A DNA stretch of 54,763 nt from Chloroflexota bacterium (GCA_016199325.1 JACQGW010000368.1:1-54763); one strand, 5' to 3'. Counted from the first letter of the stretch, positions 15,749 to 23,556 are shown. Made by a program: numbers and translations. The notes: generated from the sequence alone by a model not told the origin.

Positions 15749-16909
15749 TCAGCTCCCTCCTACGACCACCGGGAAGAGGAGGCCGAAGGTGGCGCCCTGG
15801 CCGGGCGGGCTCTCGACCCAGGCGCGGCCCCCGTGCGCTTCGACCAGTTGCTTGACCACCGCCAGGCCGATGCCGCTGCCGCCGGCCGCTCGCGAGCGCG
15901 CCCGATCCACCCGGTAGAATCGCTCGAAGACGTTTGTCAAGTGCTCGGCTGGGATGCCGCCGCCGCTGTCGCTGACCCTCACCTGGACCGTACCCGGCTG
16001 GACGCCGGGCTCGACCCGCACCGTTACCGAGCCGCCCGGCGGCGTGTGCCGCAGCGCGTTGTCCAGCAGGTTACCGAGGGCCTGGCCGACGCGGTCGGGA
16101 TCGAGGTCTGCCGCAGGCAGAGCGTCTGCTGCTTCGACTGCGATCTGGACCTTCCTGGCCTGCGCCTGCTGGGCAAAGCGCGCGCAGGTCGCCTGCGCTA
16201 GCGCTGCGAGATCCGTCGGCTCGCGCCGGAGCGGGAGCTGGCCCGCCTCGGCCAGCGAGAGGTCGCGCAGGTCGGAGACGAGCCGGGCCAGCAGTTGGGT
16301 CTCCTGGTGAAGGTCGGCCACCGCTTCTCGGGAAAGGGGCCGGACGCCGTCGAGCATGGCCTCGAGGTTCGCCTGGATGACGGCCAGAGGCGTGCGGAGC
16401 TCATGGGCGATGTCGGCGGCCATCTGGCGGCGCAGCGCCTCCTGATGGCTGAGCGCCGTGGCGAGCGTGTTGAAGGCAGCGGCCAGCTCGCCCAGCTCGT
16501 CGGCCGAGCGAACCGGCACCCGCTGCGCCAGGTCGCCGGCTGCCAGCCGCCTGGCCGCCTGAGTGACGGCGCGCGCCGGGGCGGCGATCTGGCGCGCCAG
16601 CAGCAGGCTCAGGCCGACGGCCGTCAGCACGGCGAAGCCGCCGGCGAGCCAGAGGGTGCCTTCGACCGAGGCCAGATAGGCGCGCTCGGGCGCGCCGAGC
16701 ATCTGATCCATCATGGCCCGGCTCGTCGCCGACCCCATCATCTCGTCCATCATGCGGCCCATCGCGGCGGTCGGAGCGTGCTGATGGCCGGCCAGATAGT
16801 CGCCGAAGGCGCCGCTGGTGGCGCGGCCAACCAGCAGGCCGAGCACGCCGACGGCCACCAGCGCGACCGCCAGGAAGGCGACCAGGAGCTTCACCTGAAG
16901 GCTACGCAC
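15749..16909 (-). CDS. Sensor histidine kinase with Met/His-rich extracytoplasmic loop
   Basis: A 386-aa kinase. TM1 is about residues 7-29, the sensor loop 30-84, TM2 85-107, then HAMP. The H-box is MAADIAHELRTPLAVIQ (phosphorylated His169), followed by the N-box DNALRHTPPGG and ATP lid SDSGGGIPAEH and GSGIGLAVV. The loop holds eight Met and two His (Met50, 53, 54, 57, 58, 66, 67, 70; His42, 44), a composition typical of copper or silver ligand sets. It presumably senses periplasmic Cu(I) and phosphorylates the OmpR-type regulator, whose gene overlaps it by 8 nt. Confidence 0.88.
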   Translation of the reverse strand: MRSLQVKLLVAFLAVALVAVGVLGLLVGRATSGAFGDYLAGHQHAPTAAMGRMMDEMMGSATSRAMMDQMLGAPERAYLASVEGTLWLAGGFAVLTAVGLSLLLARQIAAPARAVTQAARRLAAGDLAQRVPVRSADELGELAAAFNTLATALSHQEALRRQMAADIAHELRTPLAVIQANLEAMLDGVRPLSREAVADLHQETQLLARLVSDLRDLSLAEAGQLPLRREPTDLAALAQATCARFAQQAQARKVQIAVEAADALPAADLDPDRVGQALGNLLDNALRHTPPGGSVTVRVEPGVQPGTVQVRVSDSGGGIPAEHLTNVFERFYRVDRARSRAAGGSGIGLAVVKQLVEAHGGRAWVESPPGQGATFGLLFPVVVGGS

Positions 16910-17603
16910 GGGGCATCTCCAGCTTGTAGCCGACGCCGGGCACGGTGGCGATGCCGGCGGCGGCCGGCTCGCCGCCGATCGCGGCCAGCTTCTTCCGCAG
17001 GTTCTTGACGTGGGCGTCGATGGTGCGCTCGTAGCCGGCGTAAGCCTCTCCCTGGACGCGATCGAGGATCTCCAGTCGCTCGAAGACCCGGCCGGGCCGC
17101 CGAGCCAGCAGCTCCAGCAGCCGGAACTCCGTCGGGGTCAGGGCCAGCGGCTTCTCGGCCCAGGTCGCCTCGTGCCGGGCCGGATCGACGCGCAGCGGGC
17201 CGAGGACGAGCGGTGTCTCGTCATCCTCCGGCCCCGGGCCGGCGCGCCGCAGGACGGCCCGAACCCGGGCCAGGAGCGCCCGGGGGCTGAACGGCTTGGT
17301 GACGTAGTCGTCCGCCCCCAGCTCGAGGCCCACCAGCTCGTCGGCATCGTCGGCCCGTGCGGTCAACATGATGATCGGCACGTTCGACTCTCGCCGCAGG
17401 CGCCGGCAGACTTCGAGCCCGTCGATCTCCGGCAGCATCAGGTCGAGCACCACCAGGTCCGGCCGCGCCAGGTGGAAGCGGTCGAGCGCCTCGCGCCCGT
17501 TGCCGGCGACGACCACCTGGAAGCCGTCGCGCTCGAGGTACGCCTGGACGACCTCGACCAGTTTCGGTTCGTCGTCAACCACCAGGATCTTGTGTTTGCT
17601 CAT
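16902..17603 (-). CDS. OmpR/PhoB-family response regulator
   Basis: A 233-aa regulator: receiver with acidic pair Asp10/Asp11, phospho-acceptor Asp54 in LVVLDLMLPEIDG, Thr in MLTARAD and Lys in YVTKPFSPRAL, then the winged-helix DNA-binding domain (LALTPTEFRLLELLARRPGRVFERLEILDRV, RTIDAHVKNLRKKL). Such regulators bind tandem repeats with an 11-bp period. A fitting site (CTGTGAA, 4 nt, CTGTGAA) lies at 18182-18199 in front of the Met-rich protein gene, so that gene is a likely target. Confidence 0.92.
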   Translation of the reverse strand: MSKHKILVVDDEPKLVEVVQAYLERDGFQVVVAGNGREALDRFHLARPDLVVLDLMLPEIDGLEVCRRLRRESNVPIIMLTARADDADELVGLELGADDYVTKPFSPRALLARVRAVLRRAGPGPEDDETPLVLGPLRVDPARHEATWAEKPLALTPTEFRLLELLARRPGRVFERLEILDRVQGEAYAGYERTIDAHVKNLRKKLAAIGGEPAAAGIATVPGVGYKLEMPRA

Positions 17604-17651
17604 CGCTCGCTCAGTAGTCGGAAGAGTAACGGTCGGTCAGTCTCATTATGA

Positions 17652-17708
17652 CCGATCCGCCACCCTCCCGCAGGGTTCCATAAACCCTGCGGGAGGGTGG
17701 CGGATCGG
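17652..17708. repeat. Perfect 26-bp palindrome between the Met-rich gene and the regulator gene
   Basis: Arms 17652-17677 and 17683-17708 are perfect inverted copies with a 5-nt loop. It lies 7 nt after the stop of the Met-rich gene (minus strand) and before the response regulator. There is no T-run, so termination is not certain; it may attenuate transcription or stabilise the 3' end of the Met-rich mRNA. Confidence 0.9.
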
Positions 17709-17715
17709 CCGGACG

Positions 17716-18090
17716 CTACCGCCCCATCATGCCGGCCGCGCCGCCCATCATGCCCTGCATCGACTGGCCGTTCTGGCCCCCCATCATGCCGGACATACCG
17801 CCCATCATGCCCTGCATGTTCTGCATCGTGCCCATCGTGGCCACACACTGGTCCATCAGCTTGTCCGCATCCGGCCCCATCGCCTCGTGCATCCGCTTGC
17901 TGGCCCCCTCGCCGTGCATGGCGTCCATCATCTGGTTCATCTGCTCGTGGGTGATCGGTGCGCCGGGCGCCGGGGTCGGCGTTGCCGTTGGCTCCGGCGT
18001 CTGGGCAAACAGCGGGCCCGCTGCCAGCGCCAGCAACGCCAGGCCGATGAGCACGCCGCCGATGGCTGCCTTCGTACGAGTCGTCATCAT
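17716..18090 (-). CDS. Secreted methionine-rich protein (putative metal-binding)
   Basis: A 124-aa protein with a signal peptide (TKAAIGGVLIGLALLALAAGPLFAQ), a Thr/Pro/Ala linker, a helical middle (ITHEQMNQMMDAMHGEGASKRMHEAMGPDADKLMDQC in two parts) and a C-terminal run of GMMGG/NMQGM-type repeats. About 22 Met occur in the last 80 residues, with two His and one Cys. This resembles Met-rich periplasmic copper or silver scavengers by composition only; no named family was recognised. ATG 18090 has AGGAGG 6 nt upstream. A PhoB-like box is about 90 nt upstream. Confidence 0.8.
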   Translation of the reverse strand: MMTTRTKAAIGGVLIGLALLALAAGPLFAQTPEPTATPTPAPGAPITHEQMNQMMDAMHGEGASKRMHEAMGPDADKLMDQCVATMGTMQNMQGMMGGMSGMMGGQNGQSMQGMMGGAAGMMGR

Positions 18091-18167
18091 CTTGGTCCTC
18101 CTGCTCTGTCCGCTTTTTCGGGGGCCGCCGCCTCGGTTCCGTGAGGTGTGAGCCCCTCTCAGAGCAT

Positions 18168-18203
18168 AGGATACTCGACCGCTGTGAAGATGCTGTGAAG
18201 ATC
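18168..18203 (-). promoter_or_regulatory. PhoB-like tandem operator and -10 of the Met-rich gene
   Basis: CTGTGAA (18182-18188), 4 nt, CTGTGAA (18193-18199) on the plus strand form a direct repeat of 11-bp period, each followed by GAT. On the minus strand the box ends 8 nt before a -10 TATCCT (18173-18168), the layout of promoters where an OmpR/PhoB activator replaces the -35. The regulator at 16902-17603 is the obvious candidate. Confidence 0.7.
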
Positions 18204-18307
18204 GCGTGCGGATTCGATGTTTGCGTTCCATCCGAGAGAAGGGTCTCTTGGCGGGGAGATGCTTCGCTCGGCATGACGGGGGGGACCGCCCGACCTGGCA
18301 GCGAGCG

Positions 18308-18964
18308 TCATCGGAGCACCTGCCGGAGATCGCGGACGACCTGCTCGACGTCGAGATCCCGGCCGTCGTAGTAGGCCCGGATGCGCCACTGGCGGTCGAT
18401 CAGGACGAACCGGCCGCTGTGCATCACCTCGTAGAACTGCTGGTGGTCGTGGCCATCGGCGTGCTCACCCTGGTCGGTTGCCGGCGGCAGCGCCTGGACG
18501 CCCAGGTGGAAGCCTTTGACGACGAGGGGGATCAGCTCGTCCTCGGGTCCCGTCAGGAATCGCCAGGCGAGCGGGTCGGCCCGATGCCGCTCGGCGTACG
18601 CCCGCAGCACCGCCGGCGTATCCCGGGCCGGGTCGACGGTGAAGGAGAGGAGCTGGACCTGGCTGCCGAGCAGGTTCTCCCGGCGCAACCGCTCCTGGAG
18701 CGCCTGCATCCGGACCGAGAGCAAGGGGCAGACGTCCGGGCAGTTGGTGTAGATGAAGTTGGCGACGACGACTTTCCCCTGAAGCTCGCCGGATCGAACC
18801 GGCCGCTCCAGGTGGTCGATCAGCGCGAACGCCGGGGCGTCGCCGAAGACGTCCGGACCGGTCGCTTGATTCTGACTCAGGCTACGGTAGCCAACCAGAG
18901 CCAGCAGCAGGAGGCCCAGGGCACCGATGACAAGAGGTCCGGTCAGATACGCTCGTCTGCTCAT
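18308..18964 (-). CDS. SCO1/SenC family copper chaperone / thiol-redox protein
   Basis: A 218-aa membrane-anchored thioredoxin-fold protein: N-terminal anchor (GPLVIGALGLLLLALVGY), CxxxC in TNCPDVCP (Cys75, Cys79) and the third copper ligand His182 in EVMHSGRFVLID. A His/Asp-rich insert (GEHADGHDHQQ) lies just before it. SCO proteins deliver copper to, or reduce, the CuA site of cytochrome oxidase, or act as general copper/thiol chaperones. The ATG overlaps the stop of the preceding DUF2933 gene (ATGA), so they are translationally coupled. Confidence 0.92.
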   Translation of the reverse strand: MSRRAYLTGPLVIGALGLLLLALVGYRSLSQNQATGPDVFGDAPAFALIDHLERPVRSGELQGKVVVANFIYTNCPDVCPLLSVRMQALQERLRRENLLGSQVQLLSFTVDPARDTPAVLRAYAERHRADPLAWRFLTGPEDELIPLVVKGFHLGVQALPPATDQGEHADGHDHQQFYEVMHSGRFVLIDRQWRIRAYYDGRDLDVEQVVRDLRQVLR

Positions 18965-19401
18965 CCTGTAGACTCTGCTTCTCGCCCGAGTACTGTGCCG
19001 TTCCGTTCTGGCGGACGCTGGACACGCTCGCCCGGCGTTGGGGTAACCGACTCAGCCTCGCGCACGACTGGTGCGCTCGCGGCTTCCAGCCGGGCGATCT
19101 CACGGGCGATCGTCTCGTGCTGGGCCTGAAGAACGACCAACTGGGTCTTCAGCTCGGCCAGTTGCTGAGCGCGGGTGAGCTCGGGGCGAGCGGGCTGCCG
19201 TACCGGCGCTGGGTGGGATTCACACTGGCCGTGCTGCATGCCCCGCATCATCAGCAGCATCGAGAGCGGACAGGCGGCCAGGAGGAGCAGTGGCAGGGCC
19301 GCTCCCACGAGGTTCGGTGCCACAACCCAGATGCCAAGCCCGAGCGCCGCCAACCCGGCGACAACCTTCCAGTTCAAACAGATGCCCCCGACCTTACTCA
19401 T
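18961..19401 (-). CDS. DUF2933-like small membrane protein with coiled coil
   Basis: A 146-aa protein. The N-terminus CLNWKVVAGLAALGLGIWVVAPNLVGAALPLLLLAACPLS matches the DUF2933 pattern of small two-helix membrane proteins near copper and multidrug genes, followed by Met/His-rich MLLMMRGMQHGQCESH and a heptad helix (AQQLAELKTQLVVLQAQHETIAREIARLE). The MRGMQHGQC segment could be a metal site. It overlaps the neighbouring genes on both sides by ATGA. Confidence 0.7.
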   Translation of the reverse strand: MSKVGGICLNWKVVAGLAALGLGIWVVAPNLVGAALPLLLLAACPLSMLLMMRGMQHGQCESHPAPVRQPARPELTRAQQLAELKTQLVVLQAQHETIAREIARLEAASAPVVREAESVTPTPGERVQRPPERNGTVLGREAESTG

Positions 19402-19748
19402 CTCTCAACCTCCACCAGTTCGACGCGGACGCCCTCATGGACCTCGCCTATGCTCTGCGGCTCCGCCTGTGCCTTCCGATCTTCAGCCGAGAGCCGCGCC
19501 ATCTGCGCGGCGATCGTCGCTTGCTGTGCTTCGACTTCGCGAAGGTGGGCGCGCAGTCCGGCCAGTTGGTCATCCTGGCTCGCGTCGGCAGTCGACCGAC
19601 CGGTCGCCATGCTTCCTGCCGACGTCTGCTTCGCGCCTGCCGTGTGGCTCATGCCCCCGCGCATCATCATCCACATCATCAGACCCATGCCGAGCGGACA
19701 TGCCAGGGCCAGTAATACGGTGAACAGTACGGACAAGATGTCGTCCAC
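19398..19748 (-). CDS. Small Met-rich membrane protein paralogous to the DUF2933-like protein
   Basis: A 116-aa protein: one hydrophobic segment (ILSVLFTVLLALACPLGMGLMMWMMMRGGMSH) with a Cys-Pro pair and many Met, then a coiled-coil helix (LAGLRAHLREVEAQQATIAAQMARLSAE). The plan (CPL, Met-rich juxtamembrane part, heptad helix) is the same as in the next gene, so the two probably arose by duplication and may form a hetero-oligomer. Stop and start of the pair overlap by 4 nt. Confidence 0.65.
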   Translation of the reverse strand: MDDILSVLFTVLLALACPLGMGLMMWMMMRGGMSHTAGAKQTSAGSMATGRSTADASQDDQLAGLRAHLREVEAQQATIAAQMARLSAEDRKAQAEPQSIGEVHEGVRVELVEVER

Positions 19749-19824
19749 GTCCCTTGAGCTCCTCCCACAGTCATCGTCTGCAGCGTTCCATGTCGCTCGA
19801 GTGGATCAGGTTGTGAGTCCCCTC

Positions 19825-20586
19825 CTAGAGAAACCAGTACGTGAGCGTATCATTGAGGCCGGCCAGGACGAAGACAACCGCGGCGATCGGCTGGATCCAG
19901 GCTCCGAGCCGCCGGGTGTTCTGAAGATAGCCCTTCGTCCCGCCGGCCCCGGCCGCCAGCAGGCCGGCGAGTCCGAGGAGCGGCAGCGTCGTGCCGAGCG
20001 CGAAGACCCCCGGGTAGAGGGCGCCCGCCGGCGAGCGCAGCGCCAGCGGGATGGTCAGCCCGAAGAAGAGCAGGAAGAGCGTCGGGCAGAAGGCGAACGA
20101 GAAGGCGGTCCCGAGCAGGAAGGCTCCGCCTGCGCCCGATCCCGCCCGCGCTTCGAGCCGGTCGGAGATCCCCTTGCCGAGGGAGAAGCGAAGGGGCACC
20201 AGCCCGAGCAAGTAGAGGCCGAGCAGGATCATCAGCGGCCCGAGCGCCTTGCGGGCGACGACGATGGCCGGGATGGAGGTCAGGGCGAGCTGCTGACCGG
20301 CTAGGATGACAGCCGTCCCGAGCAGCGTGTAGACGAGCACTTTGCCGAGGAGATAGGCCAGGGCGCGCTGAGCCACGGCGCGCCGGTCGCCGGCGCCGCG
20401 GGCGAGGTAGGCGAGCGCGCTGGCGTTGGTCGTGATCTGGCAGGGGCTGGTCGCCCCGATCAGGCCGAAGAGGAGCGCGCTGACCAGCGGCAGGCCGATG
20501 CCGTCGGCCAGCGCGCGCAGCGGCCCGGCGGCGGCGCCGTTCAGCGCGCTCAGGATGACGTACCAGTTGGCGGCGAGCTCTTGCAT
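19825..20586 (-). CDS. CcdA-type thiol-disulfide membrane transporter
   Basis: A 253-aa protein with six or seven transmembrane helices. Conserved Cys are in GATSPCQITTNASALAYL (helix 1) and AFSFAFCPTLFLLFFGL (helix 4), the pair that relays electrons from cytoplasmic thioredoxin to the outside in CcdA/DsbD. Its partners here would be the membrane redoxin, SCO1 and cytochrome c of the same run. It lies between the M56 protease gene and the small Met-rich membrane proteins. Confidence 0.85.
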   Translation of the reverse strand: MQELAANWYVILSALNGAAAGPLRALADGIGLPLVSALLFGLIGATSPCQITTNASALAYLARGAGDRRAVAQRALAYLLGKVLVYTLLGTAVILAGQQLALTSIPAIVVARKALGPLMILLGLYLLGLVPLRFSLGKGISDRLEARAGSGAGGAFLLGTAFSFAFCPTLFLLFFGLTIPLALRSPAGALYPGVFALGTTLPLLGLAGLLAAGAGGTKGYLQNTRRLGAWIQPIAAVVFVLAGLNDTLTYWFL

Positions 20587-20634
20587 CGTGTCTTCCTCGT
20601 GAGCGTTCAGCGATCAGCCATCAGCGGCCAGCTT

Positions 20635-21726
20635 TCAGGAGAGCAGGCGCGTGAGCGTTCCGACAGGGCCGCAGCCCATCGGCGCGAGCATGACGGCGAC
20701 GTTCGTCGCCTCGACGGCCAGGAGCCCGACCAGCGCCGCCGCGCCGACGCCAAGAGCCACGCCTCGCGAGTCACCGTTTCCTCTCCCAGAGCGGGGTGCC
20801 GAACCATCGAGCCGGTGGCTGAGCAGCCCCTCACCCCCGGCCCCTCTCCCGCACACGGGAGAGGGGTGACGAGCGCAGCGAGTCGGGGTGAGGGCCTGCG
20901 GAGGGGCGGGCGCGGCGAGCAGCCGTTCGATCCGATCCTCGATCAGTTTGCCCGCTTCCACCAGGGGCTGGGCAGCTCCGAAAGTTGGGCCGCCGGCCGA
21001 CCGCTGCCAGACCTTCGCCAGCGCGCCTGCCAGCGCCAGCGGCCGACGCGTCACGCCGATCGCCAGGTCGTCACAGGCCAGCTCCTTTTCGAGCTGGAGC
21101 TGGCGGTAGGCCGCCCAGCTCGTCGGCAGGTAGCAGAAGGCGTCGCGGAGGACCGTGGCCAGCCAGATGATGGGGTAGTCGCGCCGGACGACGTGCGCCA
21201 ATTCGTGCGCCAGCACCGCCTCCAGCTCGCGTCCGTCGAGGTGTTCGAGGAGCCAGCTTGAGAGCAGCAACGTCGGACGCCACAACCCGCAGGTGAGCGC
21301 CAGTGGCCGGTCGGAGACCCAGAGTCGCACGTCCGCTCGTGGTGCGCCGAGGTCGTCTGCCAGGCGGTGGGCAAGCGCCTGGAGCGCCGGGTCGGCGGGC
21401 GCACCCCGGCGAGCCACGGTCCGGTCCAGCAGCGCGAGCCGGACGACCCCCAGGCCGAGCCCGCCGAGCGCGATGGCGCTCATCCCCAGGGGTAGGGCGA
21501 CGCCCAGGGCGGTATCCCATGGCGGCGCGCCAAGGAAACAGGTGCGATCGGCGAAATGGTGCAGTCCGGCGACGCCCAGCGCCAGGCTGACGACGGGTGC
21601 TGCCAGGACCAGGAACTGCAAGTCGCGGCGTCGCGACCAGGCGCCGAGACCGCGCTGAACGCCGAGCGCCAGGTAGCCACCTAGCACGACCAGCATCACA
21701 CTCGAGAGGCCCAAGAGCGTATGCAC
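20635..21726 (-). CDS. M56 (BlaR1-like) membrane metalloprotease, with in-frame repeat insertion
   Basis: A 363-aa protein: N-terminal membrane helices, then the zinc motif HELAH (His174, Glu175, His178) in AVLAHELAHVVRRDYP and PLALAGALAKVWQ. M56 proteins degrade the BlaI-type repressor encoded next to them when activated. The GTG start overlaps the stop of the BlaI gene by one base, indicating coupled expression. Residues about 274-300 (starting QALTPTRCARHPSPVCGRG) are a translated dispersed repeat (20828-20905) placed before the last transmembrane helix (GVALGVGAAALVGLLAV). Confidence 0.85.
   Translation of the reverse strand: MHTLLGLSSVMLVVLGGYLALGVQRGLGAWSRRRDLQFLVLAAPVVSLALGVAGLHHFADRTCFLGAPPWDTALGVALPLGMSAIALGGLGLGVVRLALLDRTVARRGAPADPALQALAHRLADDLGAPRADVRLWVSDRPLALTCGLWRPTLLLSSWLLEHLDGRELEAVLAHELAHVVRRDYPIIWLATVLRDAFCYLPTSWAAYRQLQLEKELACDDLAIGVTRRPLALAGALAKVWQRSAGGPTFGAAQPLVEAGKLIEDRIERLLAAPAPPQALTPTRCARHPSPVCGRGAGGEGLLSHRLDGSAPRSGRGNGDSRGVALGVGAAALVGLLAVEATNVAVMLAPMGCGPVGTLTRLLS
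20828..20905. repeat. Dispersed repeat (CCCCTCACCCCCGGCCCCTC type) inserted in the M56 gene
   Basis: The block contains CCCCTCACCCCCGGCCCCTC, an internal hairpin CCTCTCCCG/CGGGAGAGG and GGGGTGAGGG. Related sequence is at 1-100 and in part at 2142-2177. It is read through in frame by the protease gene on the minus strand. Confidence 0.75.
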
Positions 21727-22172
21727 TACTCGGCCTCCTCCACCGCGCGGCGGCGGGCGACTTCCTCCAACAGTTGGTGAGCGCGCGCTGCGGCCTTTGG
21801 GTCCGGTAGCGATTCGACTGCCTCGAGCGTGGCGCCGGAGAAGCTGACGAGCAGGTCTTCCAGGATGCGCCCGACGAAGCGCGAGACGAACTGCGCTTGC
21901 GTAAAGCTCGGATAGTACAGGTAGGCCTGGTCGTCCTTCTCGACCCGAAGGAGGTTCTTCCTCGCCAGGCGCGCCATCGTGCTCATGACCGTCGTGTAGG
22001 CGATGCGCCGGCGCCCGTAGAGAACCTCGAAGACGTCGCGCACCGTCGTACCCTGGCCGGGCGGACGGGTCCAGACCAGCTCCATGATCTCCGCTTCCAG
22101 ATCGCCGAGCACCTTGCGAATGCCCGGGCGATCGGGCCGAAAGACGTTGATGCTCGGTTCTATCCTCTCCAC
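21726..22172 (-). CDS. BlaI/MecI/CopY-family transcriptional repressor
   Basis: A 148-aa winged-helix repressor: LGDLEAEIMELVWTRPPGQGTTVRDVFEVLYGRRRIAYTTVMSTMARLARKNLLRVEKDDQAYLYYPS is the full HTH and wing of the family (in order from residue 19), followed by a helical dimerisation tail. Family members repress resistance or copper genes and are inactivated by proteolysis (M56 partner) or metal. I chose GTG 22172, with GGGAGGG 10 nt upstream. A candidate operator (TACTA, 7 nt, TAGTA) overlaps the promoter at 26207-26240. Confidence 0.88.
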   Translation of the reverse strand: MERIEPSINVFRPDRPGIRKVLGDLEAEIMELVWTRPPGQGTTVRDVFEVLYGRRRIAYTTVMSTMARLARKNLLRVEKDDQAYLYYPSFTQAQFVSRFVGRILEDLLVSFSGATLEAVESLPDPKAAARAHQLLEEVARRRAVEEAE

Positions 22173-22200
22173 GACGATCAGTCCCTCCCCACTGAGCCTG

Positions 22201-22932
22201 CTACCGGCGCTCGGACCATGCGCCGACTTCAGCCAACGCATCCTCAGCACGCCGGCCAGCAGCCGCTCGCTCCCCAAGAATCCGCAGGATTTCGAGCATC
22301 TGGCCGGCGTGCCGGCCGAAATAGACGTCGGCCCGCTGCACGCGGATTATGCCGCCTCCGTCGACGATCACGAAGCCCATCTGCGCCACACCGATCATGT
22401 CGCCCATCGGTTGGCCGGGCTTGGGCAGGAAGTCGTACTGGCGGGCCACTGCAAGCTGGCGATCGAGCAACACCGGCACGCCGATCCGCGTGATTTGCTT
22501 GAGGCGCTGTGAGTCCTCAGGTGCGTCGCTGTTGATCACGTACACGTTGGCCTGACGGCGTAGCGCATCAGCCGACTCTTGCAGCTCAACGAGCTGCTGG
22601 ACGCAGAGTTGTCAGGTGATCCCCATGTGGAAGATCAGGACCGTTGGCCTCCCTCCGCCTGGCGTGACCGTGTAGCGCTTCCCATCTGAGTCCGACAATG
22701 TGAAGGCGGGCGCTGACTCCCCTACGAGCGTGTTTACGTCCTGAGCAACATTAGACCCACCAAGAGGCCCGGGCAGCTCGCCGGGGCGCGGCTGATTCAT
22801 CAGCCAGGCCAAGACGGCTATTACCAGGAGAGCGGCTGCGCCGAGTGCAATTCCCCGCCATCCGCCCGCGAATCGCTCGGCCTGCCCGCCCGTCGGTCCG
22901 GGGCCACGTTGGAGCCTCCGCCGCACGGTCAT
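22201..22932 (-). CDS. Membrane-anchored redoxin, predicted selenoprotein (UxxC), in-frame TGA at 22612-22614
   Basis: A 243-aa thioredoxin-fold protein if TGA is read as selenocysteine. Residues 27-44 are a membrane anchor (IALGAAALLVIAVLAWLM). Then LVGESAPAFTLSDSDGKRYTV and RPTVLIFHMGIT, Sec107-Gln-Leu-Cys110, VQQLVELQESADALRRQ, VYVINSDAPEDS, VPVLLDRQLAVARQYDF and MGFVIVDGGGIIRVQ, the full order of an AhpC/TSA-like redoxin. The TGA is exactly where the first redox Cys belongs. A 7-bp hairpin with GUU loop starts 14 nt after it. The ATG overlaps the cytochrome c stop (ATGA). Without Sec the reading frame gives two useless halves. Confidence 0.82.
22581..22614 (-). promoter_or_regulatory. Bacterial SECIS-like hairpin for the redoxin UGA
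   Basis: UGA at 22614-22612; stem GCAGCUC (22597-22591), loop GUU, stem GAGCUGC (22587-22581). The loop begins 21 nt after UGA with a G first, as in bacterial SECIS elements. A lower stem CUCU/AGAG can extend it across an internal loop. Confidence 0.7.
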
Positions 22933-23440
22933 CCCCCACCTCCGGACATCGGCATCGTCGGTTTTCGGTTCTCCTCCTCTTGAAAGCGGCGGTGGTCCGC
23001 CGACCAGAGGCTCTTGAAGTAGGCGATCACCGCGGCGACCTCCTCATCGCTCAGGCCATCCTTGAAAGGTGGCATGGTCAGCTCCGGCGTTCTGTTGAAC
23101 GGATCCCGCATGCCCTCGCGGATGATGGCGGCGAGCTGCGCGTCGCCGTGGCGCCAGGTGTGGCCGCGGTCGTCGTGGGGCGGGGGCGGCAGGTTCCCAC
23201 GGGCGTCCAATTGCTGCCAGTTCGGGGCGCCCTCGGCGTTCTGGCCGTGGCAGCCTGCGCACTGCTGGGCGTAGACCTGTCGCCCTCGGGTGACCTCGCT
23301 CGGATCGACGGCCGGCAACGGGCCGGGTCCTGTCGTGGTCGAGGGCGAGCCCGGCAGGGATCCGCCGCAGCCCGCGAGAGCTATCGCCACCACCGCGACC
23401 AGCGGGTACCGGCTTCTCTGGATGCTCCTGAGCGCGCCTA
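22929..23440 (-). CDS. Lipoprotein c-type cytochrome
   Basis: Mono-heme cytochrome c: lipoprotein signal (LVAVVAIALAGC with Cys), a Ser/Thr/Pro linker, heme motif CAGCH in VYAQQCAGCHGQNAEG and axial Met in ELTMPPFKDGLSDEEVAAVIAYFKSLW, ending in Met/Gly. The frame is open further upstream to 23573, but that part is the palindromic repeat at 23438-23556, so the native start lies close to 23440 and has no convincing ATG/GTG; I mark it as approximate. The repeat probably replaced the original start region. It is translationally coupled to the redoxin gene. Confidence 0.82.
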
Positions 23441-23556
23441 ACGGAACCGCAGAGGCGCAGAGAACGCGGAGTAGGTCGGAGAGAAACGGACGGCGCTGTT
23501 TGTCTGTTCTTTGCGCCATCTCTGCGTCCTCTGCGCCTCTGCGGTTGGTTTTGTTA
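23438..23556. repeat. Palindromic repeat with AACCGCAGAGGCGCAGAG ends (copy 2)
   Basis: AACCGCAGAGGCGCAGAG at the left and its reverse complement ending at 23546, with CTAAC/GTTAG at the outer ends. It fills the whole gap between the BNR gene and the cytochrome c gene and supplies the BNR stop codon (23554-23556). Confidence 0.88.
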
